Shown here piece by piece: positions 26,671 to 34,994 of a stretch of DNA of 64,000 bases. Made by a program: the position numbers and the translations under genes. The stretch lies in assembly GCA_016705065.1 (NCBI GenBank), contig JADIYY010000001.1, positions 682,001-746,000 of the forward strand. Reading direction: 5' to 3'. The stretch comes from Candidatus Aalborgiella aggregata (lineage in GTDB: Bacteria; Pseudomonadota; Gammaproteobacteria; Burkholderiales; Burkholderiaceae_C). The stretch's first letter is position 1; each line of letters opens with the position of its first letter. The notes under the pieces were generated by a model. The model did no database searches, was not told where the DNA came from, and saw only the letters and a program-made list of their open reading frames with translations.

Positions 26671-27723
26671 ATGAAATTATCGCGAATTGCCTCTGTACTC
26701 GCATTTGGTTTAGCAGTAGGCACTGTGAACACAGTATCAGCACAAGCACTCACACCTATCAAAATCAGCTATCAACCATCGCTGTATTGGGCCATGCCTT
26801 TTCATGTGGCAACTGAAAAAGGTTGGTGGAAAGAAGTTGGCTTAGCACCTGAGTTCTCTACTTTCCCTGCAGGCGTTCCCCAAATCGCAGCTTCTGCAGC
26901 AGGCTCTTGGGATGTGGGTGGAACGGGTTCCGTGCCTGCGGTGCTTGGTCACGTTCGCTTCGGTATCAAAACTATTGGCATCAGCAATGACGAATCAGTA
27001 GGTAACGGCTTAATCGGTAGCGCTAAAGCAGCTGCGGAGTTCGCCAAAGATCCAGCGGCTGCACTCAGAGGCAAAACAATTACCTTGACACAAAATTCAA
27101 CAGCTGACTTTGCTGTTCAATCATGTTTGAAAAAATACGGCCTCAAAAAATCTGATGTTGTAATGAAGAACATGGGGCAAGCAGAGATCATTTCAGCGCT
27201 GTCGTCTAACAACACAGACTTAGCCGGTATGTGGGCGCCTAATATTTACACTGTAGAGGAAAAAGCAGGCGCGAAATTATTGTGTTCCGGCAAAGACAGT
27301 GGTGCCATTGTGCCAGGTGCTTTGATTGCACGAGGTGATTATGCTAAACAAAATCCTGAAAATGTTGCAAAATTTCTCGCTGTCTACTTACGTTCATGGA
27401 GCTGGATGAACGCACACCGTGCTGAGTCTATTCGCATGATGAAAGACTTTTATGCAAAAGGTGGCGTTAGCATCAGCGAGGCTGCCATGAATAAAGAGTT
27501 TGATACCCGTCCAACATTTAGCTTGCAGAAGCAAATTGAACTCATGGATCGCAAAGGTGCAAGCTCTCAAATGGACAAGTGGTTTGATGAACTCGCAGTA
27601 TTTATGCGCGAAACAGGCGCTGTACAACAAGTGCCAAAATCATCTGAATACGTTACAGATGAATTTATGAAACGTGTTCAAGCTGATCCAAAATTACGTG
27701 ACATGGCAAACATGTCCAAGTAA
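26671..27723 (+). CDS. ABC transporter substrate-binding protein, NitT/TauT type
   Basis: A 350-residue periplasmic receptor with a signal peptide (about 1-25, ending VSAQA) and the NMT1/SsuA-like fold. Examples are KISYQPSLYWAMPFHVATEKGWW, VGGTGSVPAVLG and TLTQNSTADFAVQSCLKKYG. The start has a near-perfect AAGGAGAT site. The operon context makes a C3 sulfonate such as 2,3-dihydroxypropane-1-sulfonate, sulfolactate or cysteate the likely ligand; sequence alone does not show it. A hairpin at 27732-27759 follows. Confidence 0.85.
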   Translation: MKLSRIASVLAFGLAVGTVNTVSAQALTPIKISYQPSLYWAMPFHVATEKGWWKEVGLAPEFSTFPAGVPQIAASAAGSWDVGGTGSVPAVLGHVRFGIKTIGISNDESVGNGLIGSAKAAAEFAKDPAAALRGKTITLTQNSTADFAVQSCLKKYGLKKSDVVMKNMGQAEIISALSSNNTDLAGMWAPNIYTVEEKAGAKLLCSGKDSGAIVPGALIARGDYAKQNPENVAKFLAVYLRSWSWMNAHRAESIRMMKDFYAKGGVSISEAAMNKEFDTRPTFSLQKQIELMDRKGASSQMDKWFDELAVFMRETGAVQQVPKSSEYVTDEFMKRVQADPKLRDMANMSK

Positions 27724-27731
27724 AGATTGAG

Positions 27732-27762
27732 CAGGTAGTCACATTGATGTGGCTACCTGTTT
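27732..27762 (+). terminator. Hairpin after the substrate-binding protein gene, partial terminator
   Basis: A 13-bp stem with one G-T pair, CAGGTAGTCACAT (27732-27744) with ATGTGGCTACCTG (27747-27759), is followed by only three T. It may stabilise the receptor mRNA or reduce read-through into hpsN, so that the binding protein is made in excess. Confidence 0.6.
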
Positions 27763-27852
27763 CGAGATCTTATTCTTAATTGCGTCTATACAGGTGCAAC
27801 TAAGAGTTTTACTTACTTTCAAATCCAGCACCATCAACTTTGGAGTTATACC

Positions 27853-29166
27853 TTGTCAATCTCTTACCTTAAAAAAGCAGATAAATCCCCAGAAACTGAA
27901 ACAGCTACCGCGCAACAAGTGGTAAACACCATGCTGGCTGAAATTCAAGCAAATGGCGAGGCTGCAGTACGCAAGTATGCAGCTGATTTAGACAAATGGT
28001 CTGGTGATTTAATCGTGACTCAGGAGCAGTTAAAAGCCAATGCTTTGACAGTTCCCGCCCAGGTAAAAGCTGATATCGATTTTGCAATTGCACAAGTATC
28101 CAAGTTTGCCAAGGCACAGCGTGACTCTTTATCAGAATTCACAACAGAACTTCACCCTGGCGTTACTGCTGGCCAACGTGTTATTCCAGTCAATGTGGCT
28201 GGTTGCTATGCACCCGCTGGTCGTTATGCCCATATTGCAAGCGCTTACATGGGTGTTGCTACCGCTAAAGCGGCTGGCGTCAAAACCATTATTGCCTGTT
28301 CAGGACCATTTCGTGGCGGAGCCATGCACCCCTATTTGATGTATGCCTTTGAGAAAGCAGGGGCAGATGTGATCATGACTTTGGGTGGTGTTCAAGCCAT
28401 AGCCACAATGGCATACGGTTTATTTACTGGTAAACCCGCTGATGTTATTGTAGGGCCAGGCAATAAATTTGTTGCTGAAGCCAAAAGAAGTTTGTTCGGC
28501 AGAGTCGGTATTGATGTGTTCGCCGGTCCATCTGAGGTTGCGGTCATTGCAGACGAGACTGCAGACCCTGCCATAGTTGCCAGCGATTTAGTAGGGCAGG
28601 CCGAACACGGCCATGAGACACCTGCATGGCTATTCACAACCGATGAGAAACTAGCACGCGACGTCATGGCACGGGTACCCCTGTTAATTGACAGCTTGCC
28701 ACCTATTGCAAAAGATGCGGCAGCCGCTGCTTGGCGCGATTACGGCGAGGTGATCGTGTGCTCAACTCGCGATGAAGTGGCCGAAATATCTGATAAATAT
28801 GCCTCAGAGCACTTAGAAGTTCATACGAAAGATTTGAAGTGGTGGCTGGACAATCTCACTTGCTACGGATCGTTATTCCTCGGGGAAGAAACAACAGTGG
28901 CTTATGGTGACAAAGCCAGCGGGCCGAATCATGTCTTACCCACTAAGGGCGCAGCACGCTACTCAGGTGGCTTGTCTGTTCACAAATTCATGAAAACGCT
29001 GACTTGGCAGCAAATGACCCGTGAGGCCGCTAGAGATATTGGCCTGGCAACAGCACGCATATCTAGATTGGAAGGTATGGAAGCACATGCGCGAACCGCA
29101 GATGATCGTTTGGCCAAGTACTTCCCGGGTCAAAGTTTTGACCTAGGAAGCCCAGTCAAAGAATAG
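27853..29166 (+). CDS. hpsN: Sulfopropanediol 3-dehydrogenase, HpsN-like (HisD family)
   Basis: A 437-residue histidinol-dehydrogenase-family protein. The zinc ligands of HisD are conserved as Gln249, His252, Asp353 and His412. The segment after the first pair is GQAEHGHETPAW, where biosynthetic HisD has an AEHDPLAQ-type sequence. HpsN oxidises (R)-2,3-dihydroxypropane-1-sulfonate in two steps to (R)-sulfolactate with NAD. The neighbouring SDR and zinc dehydrogenase, the sulfonate-type importer and suyAB support this over histidine synthesis; no other his gene is near. Start TTG 27853 with GGAG 8 bp upstream. Confidence 0.8.
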   Translation: MSISYLKKADKSPETETATAQQVVNTMLAEIQANGEAAVRKYAADLDKWSGDLIVTQEQLKANALTVPAQVKADIDFAIAQVSKFAKAQRDSLSEFTTELHPGVTAGQRVIPVNVAGCYAPAGRYAHIASAYMGVATAKAAGVKTIIACSGPFRGGAMHPYLMYAFEKAGADVIMTLGGVQAIATMAYGLFTGKPADVIVGPGNKFVAEAKRSLFGRVGIDVFAGPSEVAVIADETADPAIVASDLVGQAEHGHETPAWLFTTDEKLARDVMARVPLLIDSLPPIAKDAAAAAWRDYGEVIVCSTRDEVAEISDKYASEHLEVHTKDLKWWLDNLTCYGSLFLGEETTVAYGDKASGPNHVLPTKGAARYSGGLSVHKFMKTLTWQQMTREAARDIGLATARISRLEGMEAHARTADDRLAKYFPGQSFDLGSPVKE

Positions 29167-29188
29167 TTTGACAAAAGCGAGAATCAAT

Positions 29189-29953
29189 ATGAGTATTCAA
29201 TCCTTATTTACACTCAAGGGGAAAACTGCTTTTGTCACTGGGGGGAACTCTGGAATTGGCGAAGCCATCGCTAATGCACTGGGCTTGGCTGGCGCAAAAT
29301 TGATTTTGGCTGCACGTAGACAGGAGGCGTTATCTGCCTCTGCTGCAAGACTAAAGGCGCAGGGCATAAACGTGGAGTATGTTGCTTGCGATCTTGCGAA
29401 TATAGCTGCAGCGCAAGCTGCTGCAAAGCAAGCTTTGCAACTGGGTCCGATTGATATTTTGGTCAATGCCGCTGGCGTCAATATGCGAGAGCCATTTGCT
29501 GATATCACGCCTGAATCGTGGCAAACCCAGATCAATTTGCATTTGAGCGCACCATTCTTCTTGACTCAAGCTTTTGCACCACAAATGTCAGAACGTCGCT
29601 GGGGTCGCATCATCAACATTGCCAGTCTACAAAGCTACCGCGCATTTGCAAATAGTGCACCTTACGGGGCAGGTAAGGGTGGAGTGGTGCAATTAACACG
29701 AGCCATTGCACAAGAATGGGGACGTTCTGGTATCACATGCAATGCAATCGGCCCTGGTTTTTTTCCAACAGCGCTTACCGCACCTGTGTTTGCCGACAAT
29801 TCATTGGCACAACGCCATGCTGATCAAACATGCATCGGTCGAAATGGGGTGCTGGCAGACTTAGACGGACTCAGCATTTTCCTAGCCAGTGATGCTTCAT
29901 CTTTTGTCACAGGACAAACCATTATGTTAGATGGTGGCTACACGTCAAAATGA
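29189..29953 (+). CDS. hpsO: Short-chain dehydrogenase, HpsO-like sulfopropanediol 2-dehydrogenase
   Basis: A 254-residue SDR. VTGGNSGIG (16-24) binds NAD(P), NAAG follows, and the catalytic residues are Ser146, Tyr159 and Lys163. In Cupriavidus pinatubonensis HpsO and HpsP are DHPS 2-dehydrogenases that interconvert the two DHPS enantiomers via the ketone, so that all of it reaches the R-specific HpsN. The same gene order N-O-P is seen here. I chose ATG 29189 because homologous SDRs start shortly before the Rossmann motif. A TTG at 29168, 2 bp after hpsN, is also possible. Confidence 0.75.
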   Translation: MSIQSLFTLKGKTAFVTGGNSGIGEAIANALGLAGAKLILAARRQEALSASAARLKAQGINVEYVACDLANIAAAQAAAKQALQLGPIDILVNAAGVNMREPFADITPESWQTQINLHLSAPFFLTQAFAPQMSERRWGRIINIASLQSYRAFANSAPYGAGKGGVVQLTRAIAQEWGRSGITCNAIGPGFFPTALTAPVFADNSLAQRHADQTCIGRNGVLADLDGLSIFLASDASSFVTGQTIMLDGGYTSK

Positions 29954-30025
29954 GAATATGTGCCTTTCGGCATGCTATTCAAACCTATTAGAAAATTACT
30001 CAATTTTGCGTATCAACATTGAAAG

Positions 30026-31036
30026 ATGATAATCATGAAAGCCTTGGTCTATACCAAACCCAACGAAGTTCAACTACAGGACCGCGCACAACCAGATTTG
30101 TTACCAAACGAAGTCGTTTTACGCATTGAGGCTGTGGGCATTTGTGGTTCTGATATGCATGCTTACCACGGACATGACCCACGACGTCTACCTGGCTTGG
30201 TCCTTGGACACGAATTCAGCGGAACAGTGGTCAGTAGCGCGTCGCCAGATTTTGCAGCAGGTTTGCGTGTAACTGGCAACCCGCTTATTACGTGTGGCTT
30301 TTGTGATTACTGTGTGCAGGGGCGCAACAATCTTTGTAGCAACCGCACCATGGTAGGCATGACACGACCTGGTGCGTTTGCCGAGTACATGTCGATACCT
30401 GCATCATCACTCGTTCACATTCCACAACATATGCCTGCATTGCATGCCGCGTTGACAGAACCAGCTGCTACGGCATTGCATGCTATCAACATGAGTCTGA
30501 AAGCCATGACTCGTCCACTACCTGAGCAAAAAGTTTTGATCTTGGGCGGGGGCGCAATTGGTATGTTGGCGGCTTTGTTGCTGAAAACATATGGTTGCCA
30601 TGGTACTGTGATGGCTGAGGTGAACCCACTGCGTTCTCGGTCTGCAGAAGAGCATGCTGGTGTCGAGACTTATGACCCAAGAAAAGTAGAACCGAAAGAA
30701 AATGGCTTTGATTACGTGATAGATGCAGTGGGTGCAAAAGTTACACGTACAGCAGCTTTGCGTGCAGTAAAACCGGGTGGCGTGATCATGCACATTGGTT
30801 TGCAAGACTGGGCGAGTGAGATTGATATGCGCAAGCTGACTCTAGCTGAAATCACGCTGATGGGAACCTACACTTACACAACCGCCGATATGCGTGCCAC
30901 AGTGGATTTGCTTGAACGCGGTGCATTTGGCGATCTATCATGGGTGCATGCCATGCCGCTGTCTGAAGGGGCAGACGCTTTTGCTGCGCTTGACAGTGGA
31001 AATATCGCATCCAGCAAAGTTGTTTTAATCCCTTAA
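30026..31036 (+). CDS. hpsP: Zinc alcohol dehydrogenase, HpsP-like sulfopropanediol 2-dehydrogenase
   Basis: A medium-chain dehydrogenase of 336 residues. Catalytic zinc ligands are Cys40 in GICGSD and His62-Glu63 in GHE. The structural zinc cysteines are Cys90, Cys93, Cys96 and Cys104. The NAD(P) site is LILGGGAIGMLAA. It is the natural partner of the HpsO-like SDR for DHPS racemisation, inferred from gene order. It could instead oxidise another polyol. Start ATG 30026 or ATG 30035. Last gene of the plus operon; it converges on the SerC-like gene with a 16-bp gap. Confidence 0.75.
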   Translation: MIIMKALVYTKPNEVQLQDRAQPDLLPNEVVLRIEAVGICGSDMHAYHGHDPRRLPGLVLGHEFSGTVVSSASPDFAAGLRVTGNPLITCGFCDYCVQGRNNLCSNRTMVGMTRPGAFAEYMSIPASSLVHIPQHMPALHAALTEPAATALHAINMSLKAMTRPLPEQKVLILGGGAIGMLAALLLKTYGCHGTVMAEVNPLRSRSAEEHAGVETYDPRKVEPKENGFDYVIDAVGAKVTRTAALRAVKPGGVIMHIGLQDWASEIDMRKLTLAEITLMGTYTYTTADMRATVDLLERGAFGDLSWVHAMPLSEGADAFAALDSGNIASSKVVLIP

Positions 31037-31052
31037 CAAATCTTAGCCACCA

Positions 31053-32246
31053 TTACTTGGTTTTGTTCGCATTCATAAAGGCTTCCATGAAGGATGCCAA
31101 TATTCCTGTATTTTCAACACTAACACCGTTATACAAGCTCGCTCGCATGTACTTTCCAGTACCAAAAGGCGTTAGGGTTCTCAGTCCCACAATGCCTTTC
31201 TCCCATGCTTGAAGAATGAAGTCATTTGTTAAGCTTGCATCACCACCTGCAACATCAAAAGGCACATTCATACGGCTACGGATGGCATGGTCTGTGATGG
31301 GAGTGGAATAAAAACCATTTGATTGGTCTATTAGTTTGTACAACCTATCCGACTTGATGATTGCACGTCGCTCCATTTCTTGGACGCCACCCTGAGCCAA
31401 CAACCATTTCGCGTAAATACCGGTGACTTCTACATTGAAAGTGGCAATGGTATTCCACAAATTTCCCTCTTTGATGTTGGTCGTGTAACACAGCACACCA
31501 GGACAAAACTTGCTTGAATTACCAAGCAAATCCTTGCGGATGATGCACATGGTGGCACCTGGATGGCCTATGTTTTTTGAAGCGCATGCGTACAGAATGC
31601 CAACATTAGCACCCAGCCAATCAATATGCTTGGTGGTGAAATCTGATGATGCGTCAATAACGAGTGGTGCGTCTATACCCAGTTTAGGCAATTGATGCAG
31701 CTCGATACCATTGACCGTTTCATTGGAACATAAATACACGTATTTAGATTCTGGGTCTAAGTTTTCAAAAGATGGGTTGGAAGTGAATGTGCCGTCTGGA
31801 TTTTCAGAAGATGCCGTGACAACATTGCAGTATTTGGAAGCCTCTGATGCGGCTCGCTTGGACCATGTACCGTTAACAATGTAGGTCGCTTTCTCGTTCC
31901 CTTGGGGACAAAGATTGAGCGGTACTGCTGCAAACTGACCATGTCCGCCACCGTGCATGTATAGAATTTCATATTGGTCTGGAATATCCATAGCAATACG
32001 GAACTGTTTCACAGTGTTGTGAAGTATGTCAACAAATTCAGGGGAACGATGCGAAAGATACATAGAGCACATGCGCTCAGCGTCGAAAAGAGACTTGATT
32101 TCAGCTTCCACATCAGCAGCAAGAGAGGTAGGTCCTGGACTGAAGTTCAGCGGTTTTACACCTTTGGGTGGTACTAGTGACCCAAGCAAAGCTGGATGCT
32201 GATCGACTGCAATGCTGGAATCCAAATGCATATTCGTAGTTTTCAT
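31053..32246 (-). CDS. SerC-like class V aminotransferase, candidate cysteate/sulfopyruvate transaminase
   Basis: A 397-residue PLP enzyme of the phosphoserine aminotransferase family. The PLP lysine is Lys224 in ASKNIG. Trp128 matches the ring-stacking Trp102 of E. coli SerC, His66-Arg67 match His41-Arg42, and Arg368 in YMRASLYN matches the carboxylate-binding Arg335. The His328-Arg329 pair that holds the substrate phosphate (GHRxVGGMRAS in SerC) is absent: here the loop reads TLTPFGTGKYMRAS and is about three residues longer. GGRGQ is changed to GGHGQ. Being in the suyAB-comC operon, it more likely converts L-cysteate to 3-sulfopyruvate than makes serine. Function inferred. Confidence 0.7.
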   Translation of the reverse strand: MKTTNMHLDSSIAVDQHPALLGSLVPPKGVKPLNFSPGPTSLAADVEAEIKSLFDAERMCSMYLSHRSPEFVDILHNTVKQFRIAMDIPDQYEILYMHGGGHGQFAAVPLNLCPQGNEKATYIVNGTWSKRAASEASKYCNVVTASSENPDGTFTSNPSFENLDPESKYVYLCSNETVNGIELHQLPKLGIDAPLVIDASSDFTTKHIDWLGANVGILYACASKNIGHPGATMCIIRKDLLGNSSKFCPGVLCYTTNIKEGNLWNTIATFNVEVTGIYAKWLLAQGGVQEMERRAIIKSDRLYKLIDQSNGFYSTPITDHAIRSRMNVPFDVAGGDASLTNDFILQAWEKGIVGLRTLTPFGTGKYMRASLYNGVSVENTGILASFMEAFMNANKTK

Positions 32247-32318
32247 AAATCAGAGAGGAGTATGATTTTCATAGAAACTCGAATTCCGACCTCATATTTA
32301 GATTCGGTATCTCGGTAT

Positions 32319-33323
32319 TTAGCCTGCAGCTTGCTTTAACTTGCTAAATAAATCATCCGAAATATAAACACCGTCTGATTGTGCTTTTGCTTCGCGTTCA
32401 TAACGCAAAGCACCTGGCAAGCGGACACCGTCGTCTGCCAACATGTCAGTTAGCAATGATTCGAATCGCTGGTAGTACGACACAGAACCAGCAAGCGCTC
32501 TGGGATTAATGACAATGAAGCATTGTCCCATTGAAGGTGGGTCTGTGCTTTCATCAAAATATGACATAGCCTCGTGTGAAAAATGCGAACCAATCAATGC
32601 GCCAACCATCACCTCAATCATCATAGCAAGCAATGAACCTTTAGCACCGCCACCCAAGGGCAACATTGATCCAGCCAATGCTGCTTTAGCATCTGTCGTA
32701 GGGGCACCATTGGCGTCGAGTGCCCAGCCTAAAGGTATAGGCTTTCCAGCTTGTGATGCGGCGATTACTTTGCCCCGTGCTGCTTCTGACAAAGACATGT
32801 CAATCAAAAGCGGGGAGTGATGCTCGCGTGGGAAAATTGCACTGATGGGGTTGGTACCAAAAAATGCAGTTTTACCACCTGCTGCCGGCATAGCTGACGG
32901 TGTATTTGCAAAAGCCAAGCCAATCATGCCTGCATCTGCTACAGGCCGCATTTGATCAACCAAAACACCAGCGTGATGGCTATTAAACACACCCACCAAT
33001 CCTATACCGTTTACTTGAGCTAACTTGATTGCTGTATCAACTGCTAGGCTGCAAGCTTCGAATGACAAACCGTGTTGCGCATCAACGCGCTGCGCTGCTG
33101 TACTGCCTGAAACCAAAATTGGCTTTGCTTGACCATTCACTCTGCCAGTTTGCAAATGGTTGGCGTACTGAGGCGCACGTATCAAACCATGTGAAGCTAT
33201 GCCCTGAGCTTCAGCCTTAACTAAATGTTGAGCAGCCGCAACAGCCATAGATTCACACGCACCAGCCCTGAGCAAAGTTTCCTTAGTAAGTCTTTCTGCG
33301 TGGTCTAGAGTGAGTTGCGGCAT
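32319..33323 (-). CDS. comC: (R)-sulfolactate dehydrogenase, ComC-like (malate/L-lactate dehydrogenase family)
   Basis: A 334-residue member of the Ldh2/malate dehydrogenase family (not the Rossmann-type LDH). The conserved NSHHAGVLVDQM and LIDMSLSEAARGKV blocks hold the family active-site His and Asp. ComC enzymes interconvert 3-sulfopyruvate and (R)-sulfolactate with NAD(P)H. Here it would reduce sulfopyruvate, formed by the SerC-like enzyme, to the substrate of SuyAB. It lies 21 bp after suyB on the same strand. An alternative is a malate or ureidoglycolate dehydrogenase, less likely in this context. Confidence 0.75.
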   Translation of the reverse strand: MPQLTLDHAERLTKETLLRAGACESMAVAAAQHLVKAEAQGIASHGLIRAPQYANHLQTGRVNGQAKPILVSGSTAAQRVDAQHGLSFEACSLAVDTAIKLAQVNGIGLVGVFNSHHAGVLVDQMRPVADAGMIGLAFANTPSAMPAAGGKTAFFGTNPISAIFPREHHSPLLIDMSLSEAARGKVIAASQAGKPIPLGWALDANGAPTTDAKAALAGSMLPLGGGAKGSLLAMMIEVMVGALIGSHFSHEAMSYFDESTDPPSMGQCFIVINPRALAGSVSYYQRFESLLTDMLADDGVRLPGALRYEREAKAQSDGVYISDDLFSKLKQAAG

Positions 33324-33344
33324 AGCTCAATTCTCACTCTGTTA

Positions 33345-34520
33345 TTAAGCCGATTCAAACAATCGTGTCAATACAAATTCACGATGTCCCAGTGCTTCAG
33401 CTGCCGTAAAGCGACCATTGATGGTGCGCATCATCATTTCCAACAGTTGATCTCCAGTTTGATCCATAGTTCGTTCACGTTGCAACAAACCTGAGCAATC
33501 GACGTCAATGTGCTCGCTCATTGTGCGCACAGTGCGTGGATTTGCACAAATCTTGATGACAGGAACAATAGCGTTGCCGATGACATTGCCTTGGCCAGTA
33601 GGGAAGAAGTGAACCACAAATCCAGAAGCGGCACATAAGGTGACCATTTCTGCTGCCGCTGATGAAGAGTCCATGAACCAAAGACCAGGATGGGTAGGCA
33701 TTTCTGCTTTATCAATCACACCGTCAACCGTGCACTTACGACCGATTTTTTGGATATTGCCCAATGCTTTTTCTTCAATTGTTGTCAAACCGCCGGCAAT
33801 GTTGCCTTTTGTCGGCTGTGAGTCAGATAAGTCTGTTGTTTTATGACGGTTAATCATGTCTTGATAACGGTTGAACATGAACATAAAGCGTTCACGAACT
33901 TTGTCGTTCGCACAACGTGCAGCAACAATTTGCTCACCACCGGTAATTTCGGAAGTTTCACCGAATACCAATGTGGTTTTCAAAGCATGCAATTTATCAA
34001 ATGCATCACCTACAGTGGGGTTTGCACCGCAACCACTGGTTGTGTCAGATTCGCCACATTTTGTTGATACCCACAATTCACTAATTGGACATTCAACACG
34101 ATGTTTCTCAGTAGCCCATTGAACATACTCTTTAGCTGACTTTGAAGCTTTCATGATGGTTTCATGATCGCCATGACCTTCGATGCCATATCCGATGACT
34201 GGTTTACCTGTCTTGGCGATGCCATCAACTACTTTTTTAGTCCAACCGTCTTCAATACCAATAACAACTACTGCAGCCACATTGGGGTTGCTGCCTGCAC
34301 CAATTAAGGTTGCAAAGTGCAAGTCCAAATCAGCACCAAATTGCAAACGACCATATGGATGAGGAATAGCCATCGCTCCTTTGACGTTATGAGCGACAGC
34401 TTCGGCGGCGGCGTTAGACAAGTCATCTAGCGGCAAAATCACAACGTGATTGCGCACACCCACACGACCGTTTTCACGGCGAAAGCCCCAGAAAGTAGAA
34501 TTTTGATTTAGGAAACTCAT
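33345..34520 (-). CDS. suyB: (R)-sulfolactate sulfo-lyase, large subunit
   Basis: A 391-residue protein of the UxaA/altronate dehydratase C-terminal family, as SuyB is. It contains GFRRENGRVGVRNHVVILP, VIGYGIEGHGDHET and STKCGESDTTSGCGANPTVGD. SuyAB cleaves (R)-3-sulfolactate into pyruvate and sulfite and needs iron. The small subunit gene lies directly upstream with a 29-bp gap. ATG 34520 has AAGGAT about 9 bp upstream. Together with SuyA this is the sulfonate C-S bond-breaking step of the island. Confidence 0.88.
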   Translation of the reverse strand: MSFLNQNSTFWGFRRENGRVGVRNHVVILPLDDLSNAAAEAVAHNVKGAMAIPHPYGRLQFGADLDLHFATLIGAGSNPNVAAVVVIGIEDGWTKKVVDGIAKTGKPVIGYGIEGHGDHETIMKASKSAKEYVQWATEKHRVECPISELWVSTKCGESDTTSGCGANPTVGDAFDKLHALKTTLVFGETSEITGGEQIVAARCANDKVRERFMFMFNRYQDMINRHKTTDLSDSQPTKGNIAGGLTTIEEKALGNIQKIGRKCTVDGVIDKAEMPTHPGLWFMDSSSAAAEMVTLCAASGFVVHFFPTGQGNVIGNAIVPVIKICANPRTVRTMSEHIDVDCSGLLQRERTMDQTGDQLLEMMMRTINGRFTAAEALGHREFVLTRLFESA

Positions 34521-34549
34521 GATATTTTGATCCTTTTCGTGTTGGCCGA

Positions 34550-34831
34550 TTACCAGCGCTTGGTTTTGATGTTGTGAACATGGGCGTGATCGCCCGCCTT
34601 GATCGCTGCGATGGCTTTGCCAATATCGGTACCGTACTTGATGATGGTGTCACCCGAGGCAATGTCTTTCATTGCTACTTTATGACCTAGCGGAATGTCT
34701 GCTTTACACGGAATTTCAATTGTTCGATTTTCATCAAGAATAAGCGCTGTCAGTGTGGCCCCAGCTTTGACGTTTTCAGTTACAACAACAGCTACGCTGT
34801 CGTTGGGATCATGCAATACGCAATGAATCAT
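34550..34831 (-). CDS. suyA: (R)-sulfolactate sulfo-lyase, small subunit
   Basis: A 93-residue SAF-domain protein resembling the N-terminal domain of altronate dehydratase. It shows HDPNDSVAVVVTENVKAG, DIPLGHKVAMKDIASGD and IIKYGTDIGKA. Its size and its place before suyB identify SuyA. GGAGG lies 7 bp before ATG 34831. The gene is first in a minus-strand operon suyA-suyB-comC-serC-like, behind the promoter and palindrome at 34904-34938. Confidence 0.88.
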   Translation of the reverse strand: MIHCVLHDPNDSVAVVVTENVKAGATLTALILDENRTIEIPCKADIPLGHKVAMKDIASGDTIIKYGTDIGKAIAAIKAGDHAHVHNIKTKRW

Positions 34832-34903
34832 TTTTGAACCTCCAGTAAATGTTTAAGTGCCGAAAATTTTTTGCGCAGCGTCAAAATGAATGAGATTGCT
34901 CGC

Positions 34904-34938
34904 ATTTAAATCATATATATGATTTAAATCAATGTCAA
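34904..34938 (-). promoter_or_regulatory. suyAB promoter with perfect palindromic operator
   Basis: On the minus strand, -35 TTGACA (34938-34933), a 17-bp spacer and -10 TATGAT (34915-34910) form a near-consensus sigma-70 promoter. It overlaps a perfect 26-bp palindrome at 34904-34929 with half-site ATTTAAATCATAT. The palindrome covers the spacer and -10, so a bound regulator should repress. The adjacent GntR regulator (34995-35708) is the obvious candidate. Confidence 0.85.
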
Positions 34939-34994
34939 CCTGTTTTTGATAATAATCTCATCGGATTTTGATTCAATCCAAACACAAACCTAAT

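Noticed and set aside
27853..29166. Histidinol dehydrogenase of histidine biosynthesis (hisD)
   Set aside because: The family is right, but there are no other his genes nearby, the region after the zinc ligands differs from biosynthetic HisD, and the neighbours are importer, hpsO/hpsP-like and suyAB genes.
31053..32246. Ordinary serine-biosynthesis serC
   Set aside because: The phosphate-binding His-Arg pair is missing and the gene is embedded in the suy operon. Not fully excluded without a genome-wide check for another serC.
33345..34831. Altronate or galactarate dehydratase (UxaA/GarD)
   Set aside because: The two parts are separate small and large subunits with the sizes of SuyA and SuyB, and the neighbours include ComC-like and sulfonate transport genes rather than hexuronate genes.
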